A stretch of 64,000 nt of DNA. It comes from JBNARI01 sp049718765 (lineage in GTDB: Bacteria; Bacillota; Sulfobacillia; DUMF01). The DNA is taken from assembly GCA_049718765.1 (NCBI GenBank), contig JBNARI010000004.1, forward strand, positions 32,504 through 96,503. Reading direction: 5' to 3'. A model generated the notes under the pieces. The model made no database searches. It was not told the DNA's origin and worked only from the letters and a program-made list of their open reading frames with translations. The position numbers were made by a program, and so were the translations under genes. Position 1 is the stretch's first letter. Each line of letters starts with the position of its first letter. Shown here piece after piece: positions 1-7,803 of the stretch.

Positions 1-420
1 GACCATCTTTACGTGACAGTGTTCCCAAACATAAGCAAGCAGCCATTGCTTACCGTTGAGGAGAGAGTCGAGTTAATCCGGGAGAGCGTGGGCGACCTTG
101 CCAACGTTTCAGTTGAGCACTTCGATGGACTCCTGATCGACTACGCTAAGAGCAAGAACGTTAGGGTGATCATAAAAGGCCTGCGCGCAGTATCTGACTT
201 TTTGTTCGAGTTTCAGATGGCACTGATGAACAAGAAAATGTATCCAGAACTTGACACCATTTTCATGATGTCTTCAGCAGAGTACTCGTATCTCAGTTCC
301 AGCATCGTGAGGGAAATTGCTTTGCTGGGCGGCTGTATTAAAGGTCTTGTGCCGGAAAACGTCGAAAGGAAACTTAAGGAGAAAATCAGGCAGAAAGGTG
401 GCACAAGGCAATGGACGTGA
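1..420 (+). CDS. coaD: Phosphopantetheine adenylyltransferase, 3' part
   Basis: The window starts inside this gene; about 139 C-terminal residues remain and the reading frame is open from base 1. CoaD adenylates 4'-phosphopantetheine to dephospho-CoA in the cytoplasm, the penultimate step of CoA synthesis. The family shows in the early 'HLYVTVFPN' strand, the 'IIKGLRAVSDFLFE' segment typical of the substrate pocket, and 'YSYLSSSIVRE', which matches the conserved ISSTxVRE nucleotide-binding stretch, although the usual T is I here. Its stop overlaps the ATG of the next gene by 10 bases, so the two are probably translationally coupled. The missing N-terminus would hold the TxGH motif. Confidence 0.93.
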   Translation, partial: DHLYVTVFPNISKQPLLTVEERVELIRESVGDLANVSVEHFDGLLIDYAKSKNVRVIIKGLRAVSDFLFEFQMALMNKKMYPELDTIFMMSSAEYSYLSSSIVREIALLGGCIKGLVPENVERKLKEKIRQKGGTRQWT

Positions 421-878
421 CTGGCTTGATCCATAAGCTTGGCGAGCTTATCGAAAACAGTTCCCGTATACCCCTCACTGGCAAGGTGCTTGTTGATGAA
501 GAGGACGTGTTTGAAATACTCGACGAAATCGAGACATCCTTGCCAGAAGAGCTCAAGCAGGCAAAGCTAATTGCAAGGGAAAGGGAAAGAATCCTGGAGG
601 AAGCGAAGCAAGAAGGTGAGAGGATCCTTGCAGAGGCAAGAGAACAGATGGGAAAACTAGTGGACGAGAGCGTCATAACCCAGCAGGCCAAAGCCAAGGC
701 AGACGAAATAGTGGAAAAAGCACAAACTATTTCCAGGGAAATAAGGCTGGGTGCTTTGGAGTTCACCGATGAAGTGCTTGCTAGGGCCGAAGAGCAACTG
801 GCAAGCCTTCTTCAGTCTGTGAGGGAGGCGCGCAGCCAGCTTGCAAGGGAAAAGGGAGCGGACTTGCGACCCACGTAA
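411..878 (+). CDS. Charged coiled-coil protein, ATP-synthase-b/DivIVA-like, unknown function
   Basis: A 155-residue protein with no membrane segment or signal peptide. Residues about 45-150 are almost purely helical and charged, with heptad-like runs such as 'ERERILEEAKQEGERILAEA', so a long coiled coil is likely. Proteins of this type often follow coaD in Clostridia and are annotated only as ATPase-like or F0-subunit-b-like because of the coiled coil. I infer no enzymatic activity. It starts at an ATG inside the end of coaD, and the next gene begins inside its 3' end, so all three probably share one transcript. Confidence 0.7.
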   Translation: MDVTGLIHKLGELIENSSRIPLTGKVLVDEEDVFEILDEIETSLPEELKQAKLIARERERILEEAKQEGERILAEAREQMGKLVDESVITQQAKAKADEIVEKAQTISREIRLGALEFTDEVLARAEEQLASLLQSVREARSQLAREKGADLRPT

Positions 879-1776
879 GGGGAGAACTGGGCTCCTGCTC
901 GCTGGGGCGGTCTTGATGCTGGTGGTTACTTGTGTGGCGCTGTGGGCGAGCCGCCGTCAGCAGTTGGCGCCAGAAGCCCGGGAAGCTCTCAAGGAGGTGA
1001 CCATCGTCAGCGTTCCCATAGCAGACGTGAGAAGGGAACCTATCGACTCGTCGGAGCTGGTGACCCAGGGACTGTACGGTTCTTCCCTCACAGTACTTGT
1101 GAGACGACCAGGGTGGCTTGGGGTGAAGGTTGAAATCCAAGGGGGCTATATGGGGTTTGTTCACGATAACCTCGTGGCCAACGTGAAAGTGCCAGAGGGG
1201 TCCGGCTGGATTGTGGTAGATCCCCAGGCGCCAGTGTATGTTCAGCCCAGGGAAGACGGAGAGGAACTAGTGACTCTTTACGCGGGCAGCACAGTTTACG
1301 GGGTACAGAAGGCAAGCGATTGGGTTCAGGTGGATGTCCCTCCTTTGGGGCGTGGCTGGATGAAGGCGCAATCTGTGAGTGAGCTTGGCAAGCTCGGGCC
1401 TCCCAATGGAGAGCTGCTCATTGCCACTGCTCGAAAGTTCACTGGTGTGCCGTACAAGTGGGGCGGAGTAAGCGTACGGGGGATAGACTGTTCTGGGCTC
1501 ACATACATTTGTTGCTTGGTGAATGGAATACTCATTCCAAGGGACGCAGACACCCAGTTTGAGAGCATGAAAGAGCGGGGGGTAACCAGGTCTGAGCTGT
1601 TGCCAGGCGACCTTGTGTTCTTCTCAACGAATGGACAGTTTGCAACCCACGTTGGGTTCTACGAGGGTAATGGCATGTTCCTCAGTGCTTTATCGTCAGT
1701 AGGTAAAGTGCTTCCAGATCAGCTCGACAGTCCGTACTGGACCACGAGGTTCTTCGGGGCTGCACGGCCTTACTAG
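841..1776 (+). CDS. NlpC/P60-family cell-wall hydrolase with SH3-like domains
   Basis: 311 residues. A basic N-terminus is followed by one hydrophobic helix (about residues 17-36), a signal anchor or uncleaved signal. Two SH3-like bacterial segments follow (about 50-115 and 120-185, with 'VADVRREP' and 'APVYVQP' starts). A C-terminal NlpC/P60 peptidase domain covers about 195-311. The catalytic Cys is in 'GIDCSGLTY' and the His in 'ATHVGFY'. Such enzymes cut peptide links in peptidoglycan stems outside the membrane. The TTG start at 841, preceded by GGGAGG at a long spacing, is chosen because it keeps the positive residues before the helix; a later ATG at 916 would remove them. It ends 3 bases before the convergent ylbJ. 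Confidence 0.85.
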   Translation: MQGKRERTCDPRKGRTGLLLAGAVLMLVVTCVALWASRRQQLAPEAREALKEVTIVSVPIADVRREPIDSSELVTQGLYGSSLTVLVRRPGWLGVKVEIQGGYMGFVHDNLVANVKVPEGSGWIVVDPQAPVYVQPREDGEELVTLYAGSTVYGVQKASDWVQVDVPPLGRGWMKAQSVSELGKLGPPNGELLIATARKFTGVPYKWGGVSVRGIDCSGLTYICCLVNGILIPRDADTQFESMKERGVTRSELLPGDLVFFSTNGQFATHVGFYEGNGMFLSALSSVGKVLPDQLDSPYWTTRFFGAARPY

Positions 1777-1779
1777 CTA

Positions 1780-2988
1780 TCATTGGCGTGACCTCAAACT
1801 GTTAAGGGCAGAAACCGCCATGCACACCGCGCAAAGCAGGCCCAGGGCAGCAAGGGATTGCTTTCCAAAATAATCTAGCTTCTGGGCCCAAAAGGAAAGG
1901 GTGGGACCGAGGCCATCCTGGAAAGTAGGCATCACACTTGACTGTTCCCTTGGGATGGGAAAGCCGAGGGTGAGCACCGCTGCCAGAACTGCCTGCAATA
2001 GCCTAGACACGACATAAGGGGTCATTCTAATGTCGGTGCCCTGGATGACCGCTGCCACCTGTGCGTGTACGGAGAGGCCACTCCAGGCAATGATTGCAGA
2101 AGCAGTCATCACGTTTTGATAGAGCGGGGCGCTTGCCTGACTTGCCAATTGCGACCCCAGGGTAATTTCGAACGTGCCGCACACCAAAGCTTCCAGTGTG
2201 CCGGGGTGAAGGCCAAACCCCCCGAGCAACTTGAAGAATAAACGGGACATAAAGTCCACGACGCCTACTATGGCCAGCATTCGGATGGCCACGCTAAACA
2301 AGATTATGAACCCTCCGATGAGCAACAGGGTGGCCACTGAATTTCTAATGGAGTCACCCAGCAACTGACCGAACGGGCGTCCATCCTTGCGCCTCGCCGT
2401 GATCAAGGCTTGTAGGGCGCGAAAGATGATAGGGCCCTTTACTTGGGAGAGAGGGGCTTCAACCCTGTCTTGCTTGGTACCCCAGAACCTAAGGATTACC
2501 CCTAGGATTAGAGCCGACAGGTAATGGGAAGCTACCAGTGCCTTGCCCACCGCTGGGTTGCCAAACATGCCAACCGCTACGGCGCCTGTAATGAAGAGAG
2601 GGTCCGCGGTGTTTGTGAAACAGAGCAAGCGTTCTGCCTCTGTACGCGAGCAAAGCCCTTCCCTACGCATCTTGGCAGTGAGCACAGCACCACCTGGGTA
2701 GCCCGAAGCAAGGCCCATGGCCATCACAAAGGAGCCCACGCCAGGTACGTTGAAAAGGGGGCGCATCAAGGGCTCCAGAAGCACTCCAGTAAAGTGAACC
2801 ACTCCCAGCGCTATAAGAAGCTCCGCGCAAATGAAGAACGGCAACAGGGCCGGGAATACGATTTCCCACCAGACCTTCAGCCCCTCTACAGCTGCTTCAA
2901 ATGCCTCCCCTGGATAGAAGATCATTGCCCCGGTGACTGCTGTTGCAGCCAGCGCAGTGAAATAGGGCCTCAGCTTCCTGACGTTCAT
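1780..2988 (-). CDS. ylbJ: Sporulation integral membrane protein YlbJ
   Basis: 402 residues, polytopic, with nucleoside-transporter-gate-like segments. The family is recognised from 'FPALLPFFICAELLIALGVV', 'GLASGYPGGAVLTAKM' and 'CFTNTADPLFITGAV', which are hallmarks of YlbJ. In Bacillus subtilis ylbJ is expressed in the mother cell under sigma-E and is needed for spore cortex formation; the transported molecule is not established. The ATG has a good GGGAGG site 7 bases upstream (minus strand). Placement beside coaD is the usual Firmicute arrangement. Its presence suggests that this organism forms spores or descends from spore formers. Confidence 0.92.
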   Translation of the reverse strand: MNVRKLRPYFTALAATAVTGAMIFYPGEAFEAAVEGLKVWWEIVFPALLPFFICAELLIALGVVHFTGVLLEPLMRPLFNVPGVGSFVMAMGLASGYPGGAVLTAKMRREGLCSRTEAERLLCFTNTADPLFITGAVAVGMFGNPAVGKALVASHYLSALILGVILRFWGTKQDRVEAPLSQVKGPIIFRALQALITARRKDGRPFGQLLGDSIRNSVATLLLIGGFIILFSVAIRMLAIVGVVDFMSRLFFKLLGGFGLHPGTLEALVCGTFEITLGSQLASQASAPLYQNVMTASAIIAWSGLSVHAQVAAVIQGTDIRMTPYVVSRLLQAVLAAVLTLGFPIPREQSSVMPTFQDGLGPTLSFWAQKLDYFGKQSLAALGLLCAVCMAVSALNSLRSRQ

Positions 2989-3018
2989 GTCAAAACCTCC
3001 CGGCGTCTAGCAGTACAT

Positions 3019-3045
3019 ATCTATATGCGCTGCAATGGGGGTTAT
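3019..3045 (-). promoter_or_regulatory. Possible sigma-E-like promoter of ylbJ
   Basis: Reading the minus strand upstream of ylbJ there is ATA, 15 bases, then CATATAGAT, ending about 30 bases before the start codon. This resembles the sigma-E pattern (ATA, about 16 bases, CATACANT) expected for a mother-cell sporulation gene. The match is loose and could be chance. Confidence 0.3.
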
Positions 3046-3199
3046 GAGGAAGGAGGAAAAGGCTTCACCCATGGCGAAAGTCCTTTGATTAAAGGCTCAA
3101 GCCATACGGGAGTTGCAGCACGGCAGTTGGCTATTGCGCTGGGAAAGGAGGGAAATGCCCGGTCCAGGGTAATCGACCTACAGAGACCAGGGCACAGAA

Positions 3200-3991
3200 T
3201 TGAATGGAGAATTGCGCAAGTTATTGGAGACCACTGTAATTGAGGCAGTCCGCGACCACGCTGGCCAGACTAAATACAGACAGCCCGTATTTGGCTATGC
3301 AGATGCTCATGACCCCAGATTTCTTGAACTGAAGCGTGTGCTTCCCAACCACCTTTTGCCTTCCGACTTACTTCCAGGGGCGCAAAGCGTGTTCTGCTTC
3401 TTCTTGCCTTTCCATCAGGGTATTGTAGAAGCGAACAGGAGGGCACCAATTTGTGCCAGGGAATGGGCCATCGCCTACAAAGAGACCAACGCCTTGATTG
3501 ACTATATTTGCGAGCGGCTTGGGGAAAAACTCCGGCAACTGGGCGTAGCGGCAAAGTGGCGGCCAGCTACCCTGCAGTTTGACACCGTGACTCTAGAAGC
3601 CACCTGGTCTCACAAGAGCGTTGGGGTGATTGCAGGGCTCGGTACCATGGGGCTCCACCAGATGCTCATTACCCCACAAGGTTGCGCTGGAAGAATTGGT
3701 AGCATCGTGGTTGGGGAGAACCTGCGTGCTTGTGGTCCAGTGCGCTCGGGAGAAGCGTTGTGCGGGTACTACTTCGCCAGCGGGTGCAGGGTTTGTATGG
3801 AGCTGTGCCCAGTTGGGGCAATCCACGAGCCAGTCAACGGGATTTCGGTGGACAAGAAGAGGTGTTACGCTCATTTGCTGCAAGTTGGCAAATACTTGAA
3901 CCTCGAAGTTGGCGTGGAAGGAAAACTTGATATCTGTGGCAAGTGTGCCACCGGCACCTGTGGCCTGTCGGCTGGGGCGAGACCTGCATGA
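3200..3991 (+). CDS. Double [4Fe-4S] cluster protein, epoxyqueuosine-reductase (QueG)-like
   Basis: 263 residues, cytoplasmic. The C-terminal third carries two cysteine groups suited to two [4Fe-4S] clusters: 'CRVCMELCP' plus a Cys in 'KKRCYAHLL', and 'DICGKCATGTC'. The fold resembles the C-terminal half of QueG-type reductases, and anaerobes often have such shortened paralogues of unknown substrate. A cobalamin-binding role as in true QueG is not visible from sequence alone. The start is taken as TTG 3200; its ribosome site is weak, so the start is uncertain. The last codon overlaps the azlC ATG (ATGA), which suggests coupling with the azlCD exporter, although no functional link is evident. 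Confidence 0.7.
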   Translation: MNGELRKLLETTVIEAVRDHAGQTKYRQPVFGYADAHDPRFLELKRVLPNHLLPSDLLPGAQSVFCFFLPFHQGIVEANRRAPICAREWAIAYKETNALIDYICERLGEKLRQLGVAAKWRPATLQFDTVTLEATWSHKSVGVIAGLGTMGLHQMLITPQGCAGRIGSIVVGENLRACGPVRSGEALCGYYFASGCRVCMELCPVGAIHEPVNGISVDKKRCYAHLLQVGKYLNLEVGVEGKLDICGKCATGTCGLSAGARPA

Positions 3992-4725
3992 GCAGGCTGC
4001 GCGAGGGGATTACCGGTTTCGTTCAGGCGCTGCCCGTGGGGCTCAGTGTGTTTGCTTACGGGCTAGCTTACGGATCCATGGCCAGGCAAGCAGGGCTGAG
4101 CTGTTGGGAAACAGTGCTGATGTCAGCGGCGGTGTTCGCTGGCTCTGCCCAGTTTGCCGCGATCAATATGCTCAAGGCGGGTGCAAGTCCCGCGAGCATA
4201 GTGTTGACCACTTTCACCCTCAACAGTCGTCACTTGTTGATGGGTGCGTCGCTCCGATTCGGCATCGGCAAAGCCACTATCCTAGAACGGTTGTTGCTGG
4301 CACACTTTCTGACAGACGAATCCTACGCCCTAGCTGTACATGACCTTTCAAGTAGGCACCACAAGGCAGCTTATTTTGTTGGAGTGGGGTCCATGATATT
4401 TGTGGCTTGGGTGAGCAGTTCTGTGCTTTCTGCTGCTCTAGGCGAGCTGCTCCCGGAAAGCCTCAAGTACGGCCTTGGGTTTTCGTTCCTCGGAGTGTTT
4501 GCCAGCTTGATTGTGGGTCACGTGAAGGACATGCACATGGCTCTAGCGTTGGTTGTGGCAGCAGCTACTGCGTTGATTGCTGGAAGGCGTTTACCTAGCG
4601 GCCTTGTGGTACTGGTGGCAACGTTAGCTGCAATCTGCGTGGGGTTGGTGATCGATAGGCGTGAAGTCTCAGACGCTTCTAGTAATAGCTTGGATGGCCC
4701 TTGTCACTTACGTCACAAGGGCTAG
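3988..4725 (+). CDS. azlC: AzlC-family amino-acid exporter, large subunit
   Basis: About 245 residues with 6-7 predicted membrane helices. The family signature is seen in 'ALPVGLSVFAYGLAYGSMA' and 'AVFAGSAQFAAINML', and the 'NSRHLLMGASL' loop is also typical. AzlC works with the small AzlD subunit to export branched-chain amino acids or analogues. The ATG at 3988 overlaps the preceding stop as ATGA and is preferred over upstream in-frame codons because the protein then begins 'MSRLREGITGF', the usual AzlC start. Its 3' end overlaps azlD by 65 bases. Confidence 0.88.
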   Translation: MSRLREGITGFVQALPVGLSVFAYGLAYGSMARQAGLSCWETVLMSAAVFAGSAQFAAINMLKAGASPASIVLTTFTLNSRHLLMGASLRFGIGKATILERLLLAHFLTDESYALAVHDLSSRHHKAAYFVGVGSMIFVAWVSSSVLSAALGELLPESLKYGLGFSFLGVFASLIVGHVKDMHMALALVVAAATALIAGRRLPSGLVVLVATLAAICVGLVIDRREVSDASSNSLDGPCHLRHKG

Positions 4726-4960
4726 CTTCTTGGTGCTTCCTGACAGGCTGAAGGTACCCAAGGTGGTGGAAAGGGCCTTGCGCTACGTGCCCGTAGGGGT
4801 GCTGACTGCGCTGGTGGTCAACGGTGCAGCTCATTCCCCCCTGTTCTTGGCTGGAACGCTGGTGAGTGCGCTGGTGGCTTACAGAACTGGTAACGTCCTG
4901 GTGGCCACGGCAACTGGTACGGCGCTCGTTTCTTTGTTGCACTGGTTGGTTGGGATGTGA
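4661..4960 (+). CDS. azlD: AzlD-family amino-acid exporter, small subunit
   Basis: 99 residues, about four membrane helices. The segment 'ALVTYVTRASFLVLPDRLKV' and the 'ALRYVPVGVLTALV' helix are characteristic of AzlD. It forms the exporter together with AzlC, whose coding end it overlaps in another frame, so the pair is made together. The start is GTG at 4661. A stem-loop follows directly after the stop and separates it from the convergent thiC. Confidence 0.87.
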   Translation: MKSQTLLVIAWMALVTYVTRASFLVLPDRLKVPKVVERALRYVPVGVLTALVVNGAAHSPLFLAGTLVSALVAYRTGNVLVATATGTALVSLLHWLVGM

Positions 4961-4962
4961 GA

Positions 4963-4986
4963 GAGAGCCCCTGGATTGGGGCTCTC
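4963..4986. terminator. Stem-loop between convergent azlD and thiC
   Basis: GAGAGCCCC, a 6-base loop and GGGGCTCTC form a 9-bp perfect stem between two genes pointing at each other. Neither side has a clear T-run, so it is either a weak bidirectional terminator or an mRNA 3'-end stabiliser. It overlaps the thiC stop codon by two bases. Confidence 0.6.
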
Positions 4987-6289
4987 AGCAAGAGGAATAT
5001 TGACGGCCCAGGAATTCCCCCACCAGTTTCATTGCACAGTACTGGCCGCACATGGTGCACTCACGAAGCCCCTCAGGGTTCCTTGCGGAACGGTAGGTGC
5101 GGGCACGGTCTGGGTCAATCGCCAATTGGATTTGCCGGTCCCAGTCAAGTTGCTTTCTTGCTCTGGACATATTCAAGTCCCATTCCAGGGCGCCTTTTAT
5201 GCCTTTCACCAGATCTGCAGCATGGGCTGCAATCCGTGCTGCCACTACTCCATCCCACACGTCTTGTTGGGTAGGTAGTCCCAAGTGCTCGGCAGGGGTT
5301 ACGTAGCAGAGGAAGTCCGCTCCAGCGGCGGCTGCTATTGCCCCTCCTATGGCTGAGGTGATGTGATCGTACCCAGGTGCTACGTCCGTTACCAGGGGGC
5401 CTAGCACGTAGAAGGGCGCTCCGTGACACAGGCGTTTTTGGAGCTTGACATTGGATTCGATTTGGTCAAGGGGCACATGGCCTGGTCCTTCAACCATGAC
5501 CTGGACTCCAGCACGCCAAGCACGCTCCACAAGCTCGCCCAAGGTGATCAGTTCCTGTATTTGAGCCCTGTCAGTAGCGTCAGCAATACAGCCTGGCCTT
5601 AGGCCATCACCTAGACTCAGAGTGACATCGTGCTCCCTTGCAATTTCCAGGATGGCGTCAAACTCTTCGTAGAGCGGGTTTTCCCTTTCATGGTGGAGCA
5701 TCCATCCCAGCACCAGTGCTCCGCCCCTGCTCACCACATCTGTGACCCTGCCTTCGCCCTTGAGGCGCTCTACTGCTGATAGGGTAAGGCCGCAATGAAT
5801 TGTCATGAAATCAACACCGTCTTCTGCTTGCTTGCGAATCACTCCAATGAGGTCTTCTGGAGTCATGTTGACTATGACGCCCCTGCGCTCAAGCGCTTCC
5901 ACCGCGGCTTGATAGATGGGAACTGTGCCCACAGGCACTCTTGATTCGGCAAGGAAAGCACGCCTAGCTCGATCAATGTCTTCTGCTCTGCCCGTTGACA
6001 GGTCCATCACAGCGTCGGCTCCTGCCTTAACCGCAAGCTTCAGCTTTTCCAGCTCGTCACAAATGTGGGGAAGGTAGGTGGAAGTACCGATGTTTGCATT
6101 GACCTTGGTCCTTAGTCCTTTACCAATGCCATTTGGATCAAGGTTGGTGTGAGCTGGGTTGGCTGGAATGCAAATCGTGCCTGCTGCTACACCCTCAAGC
6201 ACGAACTGGGGATCAAGGCCTTCCTTCTGGGCGACCCTGACCATTTGGGGAGTGAGTTTCCCTGCTAGGGCTGCTTCTCTTTGGGTCAC
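4985..6289 (-). CDS. thiC: Phosphomethylpyrimidine synthase ThiC
   Basis: 434 residues, typical of the short bacterial ThiC. It is a radical-SAM enzyme that rearranges aminoimidazole ribotide into HMP-phosphate for the pyrimidine half of thiamine. The family shows in 'KVNANIGTSTYLPHI', 'MDLSTG', 'MTIHCG', 'VEGPGHVPLDQI' and the C-terminal iron-sulfur ligand motif 'CTMCGQYC' (CxxCxxxC, about residues 414-421). It is the last gene of the thiE-thiW-thiC operon; its start overlaps the thiW end by 4 bases. A TPP riboswitch heads the operon, so it should be shut down by thiamine pyrophosphate. Confidence 0.96.
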   Translation of the reverse strand: MTQREAALAGKLTPQMVRVAQKEGLDPQFVLEGVAAGTICIPANPAHTNLDPNGIGKGLRTKVNANIGTSTYLPHICDELEKLKLAVKAGADAVMDLSTGRAEDIDRARRAFLAESRVPVGTVPIYQAAVEALERRGVIVNMTPEDLIGVIRKQAEDGVDFMTIHCGLTLSAVERLKGEGRVTDVVSRGGALVLGWMLHHERENPLYEEFDAILEIAREHDVTLSLGDGLRPGCIADATDRAQIQELITLGELVERAWRAGVQVMVEGPGHVPLDQIESNVKLQKRLCHGAPFYVLGPLVTDVAPGYDHITSAIGGAIAAAAGADFLCYVTPAEHLGLPTQQDVWDGVVAARIAAHAADLVKGIKGALEWDLNMSRARKQLDWDRQIQLAIDPDRARTYRSARNPEGLRECTMCGQYCAMKLVGEFLGRQYSSC

Positions 6290-6819
6290 GGCTGTTTACC
6301 TCCAATCTTTGATCGCGCTGTTGCGACTCCAGCCTGCAACAACGCTACTACCACGAACAAACCAATGAGAGCACCCAGGGCGCTTGAGAGGGTGAATGGC
6401 ACCACGTAAGCAAGCGCTGCCACGGACTTACCCAACAGCCATTTGGCTACAGGGTACGAGAGCAGGGCTCCGAGGAAGCCTGTACCTACCACTTCGCCAA
6501 TACAAGCTGCCCACGGATAGCCGGTGAACTCGTAGGCCAGGCCTGCGAGCAGCGCCCCAATCATGCTGCCTGGGAAGGCCAGGGGCGTGCCTGTGCCCAA
6601 TAGGTTCCTTAAAGTGGCAATTGCCGTAGCCACAAGCACGCTTTGGGCTGGGCCCAGGAGTACCCCAGCGGTGACGTTGATTGCATGTTGGACTGGGAAG
6701 GCCTTGGCCCCCAATACGGGGATTGCCATCACGTGAGAAGACAGAGTACCAATGGCTACTAGGAGACCCATGAACACCAGTTGCCTGGTCTTTGCGGATG
6801 TTGTTTCCCAACGACTCAT
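6286..6819 (-). CDS. thiW: ThiW, thiazole-precursor ECF transporter S component
   Basis: 177 residues, about five membrane helices. The sequence from 'FMGLLVAIGTLSSHVMAIPV' through 'AFPVQHAINVTAGVLLGPA' and 'NLLGTGTPLAFPGSMIGA' is typical of ThiW, the substrate-binding subunit of an energy-coupling-factor importer thought to carry hydroxyethylthiazole. The ATG at 6819 forms an ATGA overlap with the thiE stop and is preferred over an in-frame TTG 33 bases earlier. The shared ECF energising module is not in the window. Context in a riboswitch-led thiamine operon supports the role. Confidence 0.88.
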   Translation of the reverse strand: MSRWETTSAKTRQLVFMGLLVAIGTLSSHVMAIPVLGAKAFPVQHAINVTAGVLLGPAQSVLVATAIATLRNLLGTGTPLAFPGSMIGALLAGLAYEFTGYPWAACIGEVVGTGFLGALLSYPVAKWLLGKSVAALAYVVPFTLSSALGALIGLFVVVALLQAGVATARSKIGGKQP

Positions 6820-7481
6820 GTGACTTTCACTCCTTTCACCGTTTCCCAGCAACGCAGCAACTCTCTTACTGCCTCAGCCACATCTGGCTTAGACACTACT
6901 GCGCTTACAACAGCCACTCCATCTGCCCCCGCTTGTGCCACTTGGGGGAGGTTGGCCGTGTTGATCCCTCCTATGGCCACGATTGGCAAAGAGGTAACCT
7001 CTCTAATTCGGGCAACTATGTCGGGACCGTAAACAGGGCCAGCGTCGGGCTTGGTTGATGTGGGGAACACAGGGCCCACTCCAAGGTAGTCGGCACCGTA
7101 AGCCTCTGCCAACATTGCTTCTTCTGGAGTTTCAACGGAGATGCCAATTACTTTGCTCTCACCAAGGATCTTCCTGGCGGCTTCAAGGGGTAAATCATCT
7201 TGGCCCAGGTGCACTCCATCGGCTCCTACTGCCATTGCAACATCGACTCTGTCGTTCACAATGAAGAGTGTGCCTGTGGCGGCAGTGATCTCGCGGATTG
7301 CCTTGGCAGCCTGGACCAGTTTTCGAGTGCTAGCGTTCTTGTCCCGGAGTTGGACTGCCTTGCAGCCGCCCTGTATGGCTAGGGCAACCACTTCTTCGTG
7401 GCTTCTGCCCAGGGACAGCTGGGGGTCCGTGATAACATACACTTTGAGTATCTCCCTAAGCTCTTCCCTTTGGCGCTCCAC
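6816..7481 (-). CDS. thiE: Thiamine-phosphate synthase
   Basis: 221 residues, TIM-barrel. ThiE joins HMP-PP and thiazole phosphate to give thiamine phosphate. Diagnostic segments are 'VYVITDP', 'VQLRDKN', 'LFIVNDRVDVAMAVGADGVH' and 'LGVGPVFPTSTKPDAGP', the last being the thiazole-phosphate and pyrophosphate pocket. The GTG at 7481 has a GGGAGG site about 10 bases before it. It is the first gene after the TPP riboswitch. thiM and thiD are not nearby, so salvage or the rest of thiazole synthesis lies elsewhere. Confidence 0.95.
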   Translation of the reverse strand: MERQREELREILKVYVITDPQLSLGRSHEEVVALAIQGGCKAVQLRDKNASTRKLVQAAKAIREITAATGTLFIVNDRVDVAMAVGADGVHLGQDDLPLEAARKILGESKVIGISVETPEEAMLAEAYGADYLGVGPVFPTSTKPDAGPVYGPDIVARIREVTSLPIVAIGGINTANLPQVAQAGADGVAVVSAVVSKPDVAEAVRELLRCWETVKGVKVT

Positions 7482-7531
7482 TTGGCATCCGCCTCCCGTT
7501 GTGCCGTTCAGGGGCAGCCCAATAAACCGAA

Positions 7532-7569
7532 GGCCGCTTCCGAAATCCTGGAAAGAAGCGGCCTTTTTT
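7532..7569. terminator. Hairpin of the TPP riboswitch expression platform
   Basis: GGCCGCTTC and GAAGCGGCC form a 9-bp perfect stem directly downstream (minus strand) of the TPP aptamer. On the minus strand it is followed by a moderately U-rich TTCGGTTTATT, so it can serve as the attenuator stem of the switch. On the plus strand it is followed by TTTTTT and would be a strong terminator for any antisense transcript. Confidence 0.65.
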
Positions 7570-7571
7570 GT

Positions 7572-7675
7572 CAGCCGCCACTTTCCTACGCTGGTATTAC
7601 CCAGATCAGGTTCAAGGGTCAGGGAATTACTTACTTCCCTTTCTCAGCCTCGAGGGCTCCCCCAGTGGCGACGTC
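7572..7675 (-). promoter_or_regulatory. TPP riboswitch (THI element)
   Basis: On the minus strand the conserved blocks appear in order: CTGAGA, then ACCCTTGAACCTGATCTGG, then TAATACCAGCGTAGGAAA, closed by a P1 stem of GTCGCCACT with AGTGGCGGC. These are the core features of the thi-box that binds thiamine pyrophosphate. It lies between a good promoter and thiE, so it should attenuate the thiE-thiW-thiC operon when TPP is plentiful. Confidence 0.95.
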
Positions 7676-7697
7676 AAGTTTTGGTTTTTTCAAGAAG

Positions 7698-7726
7698 ATT
7701 ATAATGCATCGACATTACAATGGTAA
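7698..7726 (-). promoter_or_regulatory. Sigma-A-type promoter of the thi operon
   Basis: On the minus strand TTACCA and a perfect TATAAT are spaced by 17 bases. Transcription would start near 7690, just before the TPP aptamer. Confidence 0.65.
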
Positions 7727-7803
7727 ACTAAGGACCATGAAGGATGTTTTCCATACAACGTTGAATATTGATTTGGGTAATTGGGGATAGGGGTGATTTC
7801 ATC

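Noticed and set aside
2524..3243. Plus-strand frame of 239 codons across ylbJ and the following gap
   Set aside because: Mostly antisense to ylbJ, with no recognisable domain. The gap portion better fits regulatory sequence.
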